From: an uncultured Lachnospiraceae bacterium
Lineage (GTDB): Bacteria > Bacillota > Clostridia > Lachnospirales > Lachnospiraceae
DNA: 13,454 nucleotides
Reading direction: 5' to 3'
Assembly (NCBI GenBank): GCA_947176785.1
Contig: CAMWSA010000050.1
Location: 1 to 13,454, forward strand
Shown: positions 6,160 through 13,364 of the stretch, piece after piece
Layout of the letters: the number at the start of each line of letters is the position of its first letter
Position numbering within the stretch: position 1 is the first letter of the stretch
Program-made: the position numbers and the translations under genes
The notes under the pieces: model-generated
Told to the model about the DNA's origin: nothing
Database searches by the model: none
What the model saw: only the letters and a program-made list of their open reading frames with translations

Positions 6160-6188
6160 TTGTATTTTTTTATACTTTATGCTAAAAT
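6160..6188 (+). promoter_or_regulatory. possible promoter for the GNAT-like operon
   Basis: TTGTAT at 6160-6165 and TAAAAT at 6183-6188 are spaced by exactly 17 bp in AT-rich DNA, about 90 bp before the start codon at 6276. The -10 matches five of six bases and the -35 only three, so support is moderate. Confidence 0.4.
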
Positions 6189-6275
6189 GTGACCATAAAA
6201 GATAAAGAATATGAATGAGATTACGTATAGGAAGGATAGAACCATTTGCTTCAGGGCAGAAGGAGGATATATAAA

Positions 6276-7340
6276 ATGGGTTTGCAGGCAGTGATTTTTG
6301 GACCTCGAAGTGAAGAGCATATCAATGATTTTCTGGCTTTGCCCAAACGGATTTATGTCAAAGAGGAATTGATGCAAAATGAGAAGGAAGAGAGGGCAAT
6401 CCTGAGAGGCAGACATATCCTGAGCCACTATTTTACAATTACCCCCATTTTGGTGTATGAAGACGGGAAGGTGGTGAGCCGGGGGATTGTTACGGTTTAT
6501 CCGGAGGATGAATTTGCTTTCCTGGGATTTTTTGAAAGCAAGGATAACAGTGCCGCCGCAGGGCTATTGTTCCATACGGCGTTCGGTCTGGTGCGGGATA
6601 TGGGCTTAAAGGGCATAGTCGGCCCTGTGGACTGCTCATTCTGGATCAAGTACAGGATGAAGACCAATCAATTCCGGGGCCCCCATACGGGGGAGCCCTA
6701 CAATAAGGAGTATTATTTGAGGCTATGGGAGGAGAACGGTTTCCAGGTATGCGAGAGGTATGCCTCCAAGCACTATAGAGTGGTGAATAATAACGAAAGC
6801 AGTGAAAAATATATGGACAGGCTGGCGCGGAAGCAAAGCGAGGGCTATGAGATTGTAAGTCCCCGGGACAGGGATTTCCGCAAGACCATGCGGGAGGCAT
6901 ATGTCGTATTGGGCGAGTTGTACAGCAGTTACCCTGCGTATAAAAAGATTACCGAGGCGGAGTTCCGGGTATTGTTCAAATACTTAAAATACATAATTAA
7001 CTACAGTATGGTTAAGATGGCATATTATCAAGGGGAGGCAGTGGGCTGTTTTATCTCGGTGCCAAACTTCGGCAATGCCGTGTGCAACAGAGTCCGTCTC
7101 TGGCAGCTGCCTGCCATCCACCCCCGGAAAAAGAAACCCGAAAGCTATGTCATGCTGCACATGGGCGTAGATCCCAAGCACCAGGAGTTGGTGAAAGTAT
7201 TTGCCGAAGCGATTCGCCATGAATTGAAGCTTCAGCAGGTTCCGTCCATGGGCGCGCTGGCCCGTACCGGCAGCGCCGCTAAAGATAATGCGGGGGCCCG
7301 GACCAATTACGAGTATGTGCTTTTAGAGAGGGAAGTGTAA
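6276..7340 (+). CDS. GNAT-like acyltransferase superfamily protein (YghO-like architecture)
   Basis: A 354-residue cytosolic protein without signal peptide or membrane segments. I read it as two acyl-CoA N-acyltransferase-like halves. Residues about 1-170 include FLGFFESKDN (82-91) and GIVGPVDCSFWIKYR (113-127). They also contain PYNKEYYLRLWEENGFQVCERY (141-162); the pattern GP...PYN..YY..l.E..GF is typical of YghO-like proteins of this superfamily. Residues about 190-354 contain MAYYQGEAVGCFISVPN (248-264), like central strands of a GNAT fold, and a second helix pair. Acceptor and donor are unknown. The start is ATG 6276, 9 bp after AAGGAGG; a TTG 30 bases upstream in the same frame has no ribosome site. 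It is followed after 21 bp by an unrecognised gene and then a polysaccharide deacetylase, probably one operon. Confidence in the superfamily is moderate; no function is proven. Confidence 0.65.
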   Translation: MGLQAVIFGPRSEEHINDFLALPKRIYVKEELMQNEKEERAILRGRHILSHYFTITPILVYEDGKVVSRGIVTVYPEDEFAFLGFFESKDNSAAAGLLFHTAFGLVRDMGLKGIVGPVDCSFWIKYRMKTNQFRGPHTGEPYNKEYYLRLWEENGFQVCERYASKHYRVVNNNESSEKYMDRLARKQSEGYEIVSPRDRDFRKTMREAYVVLGELYSSYPAYKKITEAEFRVLFKYLKYIINYSMVKMAYYQGEAVGCFISVPNFGNAVCNRVRLWQLPAIHPRKKKPESYVMLHMGVDPKHQELVKVFAEAIRHELKLQQVPSMGALARTGSAAKDNAGARTNYEYVLLEREV

Positions 7341-7361
7341 AAGAGGCAGAGGGAGGATCAT

Positions 7362-7847
7362 ATGCTGTGTACGCCTCTTGGAGATATTGAAATATACATA
7401 GATGGGAGCCGGACTGTATATAAGGAGCAGGCGGTTTCTCTGGACAGAAACTGTCCCGACTTAAGGGGCCGGTACAGCATAGCCGTGGATTTCAGGCCGG
7501 ATGGGAGAGAACACCAAATTTCCTGCCGGATCAAAGGACATACACCCGGCGCGGAGGATTCCATTGAATCCGGGGAGCGGCTGGAGTGCAAAGGATTTTA
7601 CAATGAATCTGTCAAGGTATCCATAGGTATGGAGGGAAACACGGGATATATCGGAGCAAAGCGCATCTCGGAATATGATTATGACAATGGATATTTGGAT
7701 GACGGTGTGCAATATGAGATACTTCCTTTTACAAAAACCCGGAGATATGTCTTTGGTATTGCCTGGATAGAGAATCCGGATGAGGCAGGAGATGTCCAGA
7801 CCTGGTTTGGCGCAGACCCCACAAGCATTTCGGGTGTGAAAATATAA
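7362..7847 (+). CDS. hypothetical protein, 161 aa, not recognised
   Basis: I do not recognise this family. The protein is soluble-looking, acidic, without signal peptide or membrane helix, and rich in alternating polar/hydrophobic stretches that suggest a beta-sandwich, for example EIYIDGSRTVY (10-20) and YSIAVDFRPD (38-47). It contains many Asp/Gly/Tyr, including ISEYDYDNGYLDDG (101-114), and only two Cys near the middle plus one early. The start is secure: ATG 7362 follows GGGAGG, 21 bp after the GNAT-like gene, and a polysaccharide deacetylase follows after 20 bp. Tight spacing on both sides argues for a real gene, co-expressed with those two. A carbohydrate-binding or jelly-roll-like role next to the deacetylase would be a guess only. 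Confidence 0.75.
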   Translation: MLCTPLGDIEIYIDGSRTVYKEQAVSLDRNCPDLRGRYSIAVDFRPDGREHQISCRIKGHTPGAEDSIESGERLECKGFYNESVKVSIGMEGNTGYIGAKRISEYDYDNGYLDDGVQYEILPFTKTRRYVFGIAWIENPDEAGDVQTWFGADPTSISGVKI

Positions 7848-7867
7848 TCAGCAGAAAAGAGAGGTAA

Positions 7868-8674
7868 ATGAACATGAAAGTATATCAGGCATTTCCCGGC
7901 GGCAGAGCCAAGGCGCTGACCATGAGTTATGACGACGGCAAGCTGGCGGACGAAAAACTGCTGGAGATTTTTAACCGGTATGGGATCAAGGGAACCTTCA
8001 ATCTGAATTTTGGCATGATGGATATGGATATCCGGCTGAAGCCGGAGCAGATTCCACAGCTGTACCAGGGACATGAGGTTGCCACCCATACCATGACCCA
8101 TCCCACCATAGCCAGGTGTCCGCTGGTGCAGGTGGCCAGAGAGATCCTGGAGGACCGGGAGGGGCTGGAACGGATCACCGGCGGCCTGGTGCGGGGACAT
8201 GCCTATCCCAATGGTTCTTATAATGAAGATATTAAGGGGCTGTTCCAAAAGCTGGGCATCGCTTATGCCCGGGTGGCGAATGACACGGAGGAGTTTGAAT
8301 TGCCCCGGGACCCCATGGAATGGCATCCCACCTGTCACCATAACAATCCCAGGCTGTTTGAAATGGCACAGTGGTTTGCGGATTTCCCCAAAAAACAGTA
8401 TCTCAAGCTTATGTACGTGTGGGGACACAGTTATGAGTTTGACGCGGACCGAAACTGGGACCGGATAGAGAAGTTCTGCCAGATTGTGGGCGGCAGAGAG
8501 GATATCTGGTATGCCACCAATATTGAGATCATTGATTACATGCAGGTGCTGCATAGCCTGAGATTTTCTGCGGATTCAACGGCGGTTTATAATCCGTCGG
8601 CGCACAGTGCCTGGCTGGTGGTGGAAGACAGGCGGGTGGTGGAAGTACCCGGCGGTGCGTATATAAAGCTGTAA
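7868..8674 (+). CDS. polysaccharide deacetylase family protein (NodB/CE4-like)
   Basis: A 268-residue carbohydrate-esterase-4-like protein. Motif 1 appears as LTMSYDDGK (17-25), with the Asp22/Asp23 pair replacing the usual TFDDG. Motif 2 is HTMTHPT (74-80), giving the two metal-ligand histidines H74 and H78. Motif 3 is RGHAYPNGSYN (109-119), and VWGHSYEF (184-191) supplies a likely catalytic His187. Together these predict a metal-dependent deacetylase acting on an N- or O-acetylated sugar. No signal peptide is present, so it should work in the cytoplasm, unlike peptidoglycan deacetylases. The AGAGAGG ribosome site is only 3 bp from the ATG at 7868 but 9 bp from an in-frame ATG at 7874, so the latter may be the real start. 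It closes the three-gene unit; a repeat array begins 18 bp after its stop. Confidence 0.88.
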   Translation: MNMKVYQAFPGGRAKALTMSYDDGKLADEKLLEIFNRYGIKGTFNLNFGMMDMDIRLKPEQIPQLYQGHEVATHTMTHPTIARCPLVQVAREILEDREGLERITGGLVRGHAYPNGSYNEDIKGLFQKLGIAYARVANDTEEFELPRDPMEWHPTCHHNNPRLFEMAQWFADFPKKQYLKLMYVWGHSYEFDADRNWDRIEKFCQIVGGREDIWYATNIEIIDYMQVLHSLRFSADSTAVYNPSAHSAWLVVEDRRVVEVPGGAYIKL

Positions 8675-8692
8675 TCTTATGACATGCAGAGA

Positions 8693-8990
8693 AGAGGAAA
8701 GCTTGGAAGTAAAACTTCCAAATACTGATCGGAGCAATATCGCAGGCGAGGCCGCGATATGCGGGTAGAGGAAAGTTTGGAAGTAAAACTTCCAAATACT
8801 GATCGGAGCAATATCGTAGGCGAGGCCCGCGATATGCGGGAAGAGGAAAGTTCGGAAGTAAAACTTCCAAATACTGATTGGAGCAATATCGCAGGCGAGG
8901 CCCGCGATATGCGGGTAGAGGAAAATCTGGATGTTGCACATCCATTACTGATTGACGCAATAACACGGGCACAGCCCGCGTTATGCAGGC
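8693..8990 (+). repeat. family B tandem array: four ~75-bp units with two hairpins each
   Basis: Units are 8693-8766 (74 bp), 8767-8841 (75), 8842-8916 (75) and 8917-8990 (74). Units 1-3 are nearly identical and unit 4 is diverged. Each begins AGAGGAAA. Hairpin 1 then follows, in unit 1 TTGGAAGT-aaa-ACTTCCAA at 8703-8721. After a spacer TACTGAT comes hairpin 2, in unit 1 ATATCGC...GGC-gag-GCC...GCGATAT at 8737-8760. In unit 4 both stems survive with different bases: TGGATGT/ACATCCA (8928-8944) and ATAAC..CGGGC/GCCCG..GTTAT (8960-8984). The array fills the space between the deacetylase stop and glpK, and the start of a fifth unit (8991 on) supplies the glpK ribosome site. Both strands are open across the units, but no coding signals accompany them. 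Confidence 0.9.
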
Positions 8991-9000
8991 AGAGGTAAAT

Positions 9001-10503
9001 ATGAAAAAATATATCCTGTCATTGGACCAGGGAACCACCAGTTCCCGCTGCATCCTGTTTGACAAAGCGGGCAACATCTGTTCCATGGCGCAGAAAGAAT
9101 TCACACAGATTTATCCCCGGCCGGGCTGGGTGGAGCATAACCCGCGGGAGATATGGTCCTCCCAGCTGGCGGTGGCTACGGAGGCCATGGCTATGGTGGG
9201 GGCCGATGCGGAGGAGATTGCAGGTATCGGTATCACTAATCAGAGGGAGACCACGATCTGCTGGGACAGGGCCACCGGGGAACCGGTGTATAACGCCATT
9301 GTCTGGCAGTGCCGTAGAACCTCTAATATGATCGAGCAGCTGAAGGCGGAAGGGTATGAGGGCCTGATCCGGGAGCGGACGGGACTGGTGCCGGACGCCT
9401 ATTTCAGCGCCACCAAAATCGCCTGGATATTGGAGCATGTGCCGGGCGCGCGGGAGAGGGCACAGCGGGGCGAAATCCTGTTTGGCACGGTGGATACCTG
9501 GCTGATCTGGAACCTTACCAAGGGCCGGGTACATGCCACGGACTACACCAATGCCTCCCGGACCATGCTTTTCGATATCCACAGGCTCTGTTGGGATGTG
9601 CAGATATTGGAAAAGCTGGGCATACCGGCCTGTATGCTGCCCCGGGTGTATCCCTCCGGCCACATTTTCGGGTACACCGCCGGTTCCCTGCTGGGCGGTG
9701 AGATTCCCATTGCCGGAGCGGCGGGAGACCAGCAGGCGGCGCTGTTCGGCCAGGGCTGCTTTGCGCCGGGAGAGGTGAAAAACACATATGGTACGGGCTG
9801 TTTTTTGTTGATGCATACCGGGCGGGAGGCTGTCGCCTCCAAGGCGGGGCTGCTCACTACCGTTGCGGCGGGATGCAGCGGCCAGGTGGAATATGCCCTG
9901 GAGGGCAGCGTGTTCGTGGCCGGTGCCGCCGTGCAGTGGCTGCGGGACGGCATGAGGCTGGTGCGGAGTGCTTCCGCCACGCAGGAGAGCGCCTCCAAAG
10001 TGGCGGATACCACGGGAGTCTATGTGGTTCCAGCCTTTGCGGGCATGGGGGCGCCCTACTGGAACCAGTTTGCCAGAGGGACGGTGGTAGGCATCACCAG
10101 AGGCTGCAGCCAGGAGCATTTCATCCGGGCTACCCTGGAATCCATCGCTTATCAGACCATGGACGTGCTGGCGGCCATGGAGCAGGACCTGGGCAGGCCG
10201 CTACAGGGCCTGAAAGTGGACGGCGGTGCCAGCGCCAATGATTTCCTGATGCAGTTTCAGGCGGATATCATTGATTGCCGGGTACAGCGGCCCCGCTGCA
10301 TAGAAACCACAGCCCTGGGTGCCGCCTATCTGGCGGGGCTGGCCACAGGCTATTGGAAGGATCTGGACGAGATCAGGGCAAACTGGCAGCTGGGCAGGGA
10401 ATTTGTCCCCCGGATGGAGGAGCAGCGGCGCGGACAGCTGAAAAAGGGCTGGAAACGGGCGGTCCGGTGCGCTGTGGCCTGGGCGGAGGACGAGGAAGCG
10501 TGA
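9001..10503 (+). CDS. glpK: glycerol kinase
   Basis: Converts glycerol plus ATP to sn-glycerol 3-phosphate in the cytoplasm; FGGY kinase family. The 500 residues match the usual length (about 500). Clear signatures are SLDQGTTSSR (7-16), GITNQRETT (77-85), IVWQCRRT (100-107) and GTVDTWLIWNLTKG (162-175). Further on are TDYTNASRTMLFDI (180-193), AGDQQAALFGQ (241-251) with the catalytic Asp243, NTYGTG (261-266), VDGGASANDFLMQFQ (406-420) and ALGAAYLAG (438-446). In enterococcal GlpK a histidine just before this GDQQ segment is phosphorylated by the PTS; here the matching place in SLLGGEIPIAG (229-239) appears to be Ser, so PTS control is probably absent (alignment from memory). ATG 9001 follows AGAGG, which belongs to the repeat family upstream. 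No glpF, glpD or glpA lies nearby. An upstream in-frame extension (to about 8983) has no better site. Confidence 0.96.
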   Translation: MKKYILSLDQGTTSSRCILFDKAGNICSMAQKEFTQIYPRPGWVEHNPREIWSSQLAVATEAMAMVGADAEEIAGIGITNQRETTICWDRATGEPVYNAIVWQCRRTSNMIEQLKAEGYEGLIRERTGLVPDAYFSATKIAWILEHVPGARERAQRGEILFGTVDTWLIWNLTKGRVHATDYTNASRTMLFDIHRLCWDVQILEKLGIPACMLPRVYPSGHIFGYTAGSLLGGEIPIAGAAGDQQAALFGQGCFAPGEVKNTYGTGCFLLMHTGREAVASKAGLLTTVAAGCSGQVEYALEGSVFVAGAAVQWLRDGMRLVRSASATQESASKVADTTGVYVVPAFAGMGAPYWNQFARGTVVGITRGCSQEHFIRATLESIAYQTMDVLAAMEQDLGRPLQGLKVDGGASANDFLMQFQADIIDCRVQRPRCIETTALGAAYLAGLATGYWKDLDEIRANWQLGREFVPRMEEQRRGQLKKGWKRAVRCAVAWAEDEEA

Positions 10504-10536
10504 GGCCGTAAAGATGCGGAACAATAGTAAACGACA

Positions 10537-10565
10537 TTGATATTTCCCATGCTGTTGACTATATT
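10537..10565 (+). promoter_or_regulatory. promoter for the aminotransferase gene
   Basis: TTGATA (10537-10542) and TATATT (10560-10565), each five of six consensus bases, are separated by exactly 17 bp, and the gene starts 20 bp later at 10586. The fit is good and indicates a short leader and independent transcription from glpK. Confidence 0.65.
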
Positions 10566-10585
10566 TATTATAAGAGGACAAAAAT

Positions 10586-11779
10586 ATGATTGTGCAGAAA
10601 TACAAAGACATGCTATCAGGAAAATCCGTGATCCGGCAACTGTCGGAGTTTGCCACAGCCAGGGGGGCTGAGATTGGCTATGAGAATGTGTTTGACTACA
10701 GCCTTGGCAACCCTTCCGTGCCCACGCCCGGGGCGTTCACGGAACAGATGATACGGCTGCTGGAGACGAGGGATCCCATGGAGCTTCACGGCTACAGCCC
10801 CAGCCTGGGCATCACCGCCGTTCGGGAGGCGGTGGCTGCGTCCCTGGCAAAGCGCTTCGGAATCCCTTATGAAGGGAAGCATATTTTCATGACCAGCGGT
10901 GCCGCAGGGGCCATTGCCCATGCCGTGCGCTGTGTGGCGGAGCCGGGGGATGAGATCCTGACGTTTGCCCCCTTTTTCCCGGAGTATCACCCCTATATTG
11001 ATTTGACGGGAGCAGTGTTGAAGGTAGTGCCCGCCCAGGTGGAGGACTTTCAGATTAATTTCCGGGCTTTTGAGGAGATGCTCTGCGATAAGACCATGGC
11101 GGTGCTGATCAACACCCCCAACAATCCCTCCGGCGTCGTGTATTCCCCGGAGACCATACAGAGGCTGGCGGACACGCTGCGTCGCAAGTCCCGGGAGTAC
11201 GGACATGATATCTTTATTATTTCCGATGAGCCATACCGTGAGATTGTGTTTGAGGGAGTGATAAATCCCTGTGTTTCCGCATATTATAGTAACACTCTTA
11301 TGTGTTATTCCTTCTCCAAATCCCTGTCTCTGCCCGGCGAGCGCATTGGTTATGTGGCGGTGAACCCGGCCTGCGCGGAGGCGGAGACACTGGTAAATAT
11401 GTGCGGACAGATTTCCCGGGGGATTGGCCACAACTGTCCGCCCTCCATCATCCAATTGGCGGTGGCCCGGGTGCTGGAGCAGACGGCGGATTTATCCGTC
11501 TATGAGACCAATATGAAGCTGATTTATGACACCCTGGTGGAATTGGGCTTTACCGTGGTGAAGCCGGGCGGCACTTTTTATATATTCCCCAGGGCCCTGG
11601 AGGAGGATGCCGGAATATTCTGCCGGAAAGCGCTTAAGTACGACCTGGTGCTGGTTCCCTCGGACACCTTCGGCGTTCCGGGCTATTTCCGCATGGCCTA
11701 CTGTATTGACACGGAGAAAGTACAGAGGTCCCTGGCGTCGCTTCGCAGATTTGTGGAAGCAGAGTATGGAGCGGTTTGA
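10586..11779 (+). CDS. pyridoxal-phosphate-dependent aminotransferase, class I/II
   Basis: A 397-residue cytosolic fold-type I aminotransferase that moves an amino group between an amino acid and a 2-oxo acid through PLP. Signatures are FDYSLGNPSVPTP (36-48), TSGAAGAIAHA (103-113; phosphate-binding turn) and NTPNNPSGVVYS (176-187; Asn180 contacts the PLP ring oxygen). Also present are IISDEPYREI (211-220; Asp214, Tyr217), YSFSKSLSLPGERIGY (241-256; Schiff-base Lys245 and Arg253) and a C-terminal FRMAYC with Arg369 for the substrate carboxylate. The length is usual for the aspartate/alanine-type group. The substrate cannot be assigned from sequence; family members range over Asp, Ala and aromatic amino acids. 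ATG 10586 follows AGAGGA, with its own promoter 20 bp upstream. The following 550 bp are non-coding. Confidence 0.93.
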   Translation: MIVQKYKDMLSGKSVIRQLSEFATARGAEIGYENVFDYSLGNPSVPTPGAFTEQMIRLLETRDPMELHGYSPSLGITAVREAVAASLAKRFGIPYEGKHIFMTSGAAGAIAHAVRCVAEPGDEILTFAPFFPEYHPYIDLTGAVLKVVPAQVEDFQINFRAFEEMLCDKTMAVLINTPNNPSGVVYSPETIQRLADTLRRKSREYGHDIFIISDEPYREIVFEGVINPCVSAYYSNTLMCYSFSKSLSLPGERIGYVAVNPACAEAETLVNMCGQISRGIGHNCPPSIIQLAVARVLEQTADLSVYETNMKLIYDTLVELGFTVVKPGGTFYIFPRALEEDAGIFCRKALKYDLVLVPSDTFGVPGYFRMAYCIDTEKVQRSLASLRRFVEAEYGAV

Positions 11780-11974
11780 CAATTTCATGGGTGTAATCGG
11801 TTACTGGCGCATATACGCCCCCTTTTTCCGGCCATGTCACTTGCGAAGGTCCTTTCCTGATTACCCGGGATCTGTACTGACGGGCACCGGGATTTTTCAA
11901 GTCTGATCACATACTGCATAGTCGGACATCATGCGACGTGCAGGAGTGATAACCTAACCGTCCGTACAAATTAA
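11780..11974. other. non-coding stretch after the aminotransferase
   Basis: No convincing gene. A weak terminator-like structure is present at 11806-11827: GGCG (11806-11809), CGCC (11816-11819) and then a T5 run at 11823-11827. GTCACTTGCG at about 11836-11845 repeats a decamer found in both complete family A elements, perhaps a decayed trace. A CCCGG/CCGGG pair with T5 follows around 11864-11898. Confidence 0.4.
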
Positions 11975-12127
11975 GATTAGGGTGTCAAAAGGTTAAATTT
12001 TGAAATTCTCACTGTCATAATGCATAAAATCCGTATCCAATAGTCACATATAGAGTACTTTAGTGTTCGATTTTTTGTAATAATCGCACAGGCCATTTTG
12101 ACCAGATATCCTTTTGACACCTTAATC
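11975..12127. mobile_element. 153-bp element with 18-bp terminal inverted repeats
   Basis: The left end GATTAGGGTGTCAAAAGG (11975-11992) is the reverse complement of the right end (12110-12127) except for one base; the inner 12 bp match exactly. AAATTA occurs at 11968-11973 and again at 12128-12133, so a target duplication of about six bases is possible, though the left copy is offset by one base. No transposase is encoded. The size and ends fit a MITE or the deleted remains of an insertion sequence. I cannot name the parent IS. The right end directly abuts family A copy 2. Confidence 0.65.
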
Positions 12128-12131
12128 AAAT

Positions 12132-12301
12132 TAGACGATTGCGAAACTCCCTTCCCGGGAACAGTGGATGGTCAATATATACAAAATAAGGGCGACTTGC
12201 CACTGCATGAAGCAAATTTGTGGAACAAATTTACTTCCAAGCCCGTTTTTATATATATTGACCAATCGCGTCACTTGCGGGGAACGTTTCGCAATCGCTT
12301 A
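12132..12301. mobile_element. MITE-like family A element, copy 2 (170 bp)
   Basis: The ends are TAGACGATTGCGAAAC on the left and GTTTCGCAATCGCTTA on the right, with terminal TA on both sides, as in copy 1 at 1507-1647. The internal core is shared with copy 1: CAATATATACAAAATAAGGG, then CGACTTGCCACTGCAT, then GCCCGTTTTT, TATATATTGACC and GTCACTTGCG. It is 29 bp longer because its loop carries an extra hairpin (12209-12237, GAAG-N-AAATTTG / CAAATTT-N-CTTC). It ends about 17 bp before the uppP ribosome site. No flanking 12-bp direct repeat like that of copy 1 is seen. Confidence 0.75.
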
Positions 12302-12332
12302 GTCAGTACAAATATTAGAAAGGAACAAAGAG

Positions 12333-13184
12333 ATGTTGGAAATATTGAAAGCAATACTCTACGGGATTGTGGAGGGCATTACCGAGTGGCTTCCCATCAG
12401 CAGCACAGGGCATCTGATTCTGCTGGAGGAGTTGATGCCCTTCACCGGCATGAGCGAAAACTTCTTTGACATGTTTGATGTGGTGATCCAGCTGGGAGCC
12501 ATCCTGGCGGTGGTGGTACTGTTCTGGAACAAACTATGGCCCTTTGCCTTCACGGCGGGGGCCAGGGCGAAAAATCCCGGAAATATCCCCTGGCTGCGCA
12601 TGGATATCATGACCATGTGGTTCAAAATCCTGGTGTCCTGCGTACCTGCGGCAATCATAGGGGTGCTGTTTGACGATGTGCTGAATGCGTTGTTTTACCG
12701 TTATGAGGTGGTGGCACTGGCCCTGATCGCTTTCGGTATTGCCTTTATCATCATAGAGAACTGGAACAGGGGCAGAAGCCCCAGGATTAATACACTGGCG
12801 GAGATCACTTACCAGACGGCGCTGCTGATCGGCGTGTTTCAGGTGATTGCGGCGGTTTTCCCGGGCACCTCCCGCTCCGGTGCCACCATCGTGGGTGCCC
12901 TGCTGATCGGCGTGTCCCGTACCGTGGCGGCGGAATACACCTTTTTCCTGGCAGTGCCGGTGATGTTCGGTGCCAGCCTGCTGAAGCTGGTGAAATTTGG
13001 ATTTCACTTTACCGCCATGGAACTGGGGGCACTGCTGGCCGGATGTGTGGTGGCCTTTGCGGTGTCGGTCTTTGTACTGCGCTTCCTGTTAAGCTATATC
13101 AAAAAACATGATTTCAAAGTATTTGGCTGGTACCGTATTGTACTGGGTATTGTGGTGCTGGTGGCTTTCAGCCTCTGGATGTAG
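12333..13184 (+). CDS. uppP: undecaprenyl-diphosphatase (UppP/BacA family)
   Basis: An integral membrane phosphatase that converts undecaprenyl pyrophosphate to the monophosphate, recycling the lipid carrier for peptidoglycan and other wall polymers; extra copies can raise bacitracin tolerance. The 283 residues fit the family (about 265-285). The N-terminal motif GIVEGITEWLPISSTGHL (11-28) gives the conserved E14xxxE18 pair and His27. The second motif FPGTSRSGATI (176-186) holds the essential Arg181. Around them lie about seven to eight hydrophobic segments ending in YRIVLGIVVLVAFSLW (267-282). ATG 12333 follows AAAGGA at about 12319-12324. It stands alone between a MITE-like element and a repeat array, so its leader probably contains family A sequence. 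Confidence 0.96.
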   Translation: MLEILKAILYGIVEGITEWLPISSTGHLILLEELMPFTGMSENFFDMFDVVIQLGAILAVVVLFWNKLWPFAFTAGARAKNPGNIPWLRMDIMTMWFKILVSCVPAAIIGVLFDDVLNALFYRYEVVALALIAFGIAFIIIENWNRGRSPRINTLAEITYQTALLIGVFQVIAAVFPGTSRSGATIVGALLIGVSRTVAAEYTFFLAVPVMFGASLLKLVKFGFHFTAMELGALLAGCVVAFAVSVFVLRFLLSYIKKHDFKVFGWYRIVLGIVVLVAFSLWM

Positions 13185-13364
13185 GGGGACAGGCGGCCCA
13201 AGCCATTAAAAAACGTTGTAATTATGCCCAAGATTATTGCTATATAAAAGCCTTTAGAGGGCAATATGGCAAATTTTCAACAATAAGTTGACAGATTAGC
13301 TAAAAAGGGCTAAACTGTAGCGTAACAGGGACAGCAATAGGAAATTTGACATATATCAGGCATT
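13185..13364. other. intergenic region after uppP
   Basis: AT-rich, with no open frame worth calling and no strong terminator hairpin. It contains the promoter candidate at 13288-13316 and leads into a family B repeat array. The downstream gene is outside the window. Confidence 0.45.
13288..13316 (+). promoter_or_regulatory. promoter candidate reading out of the window
   Basis: A perfect -35 TTGACA (13288-13293) is followed after exactly 17 bp by TAAACT (13311-13316, four of six). TAGC/GCTA around the spacer forms a small inverted pair. It would transcribe through the family B repeats at the window's end toward an unseen gene. Confidence 0.5.

Noticed and set aside
8693..8990. CRISPR array
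   Set aside because: There are no unique spacers; whole 75-bp units repeat end to end, each with two hairpins, and no cas genes are present.
8759..8998. Open frame through the tandem repeats giving a repetitive 25-residue peptide, and a matching open frame on the minus strand (8529-9104)
   Set aside because: The unit length of 75 is a multiple of three, so frames stay open on both strands by structure. The unit folds as paired hairpins, unit 4 changes bases to keep pairing rather than amino acids, and no independent gene signals exist.
9019..10119. Long minus-strand frame (366 residues) opposite glpK
   Set aside because: It is a shadow of a GC-rich, strongly conserved kinase gene with no recognisable product.
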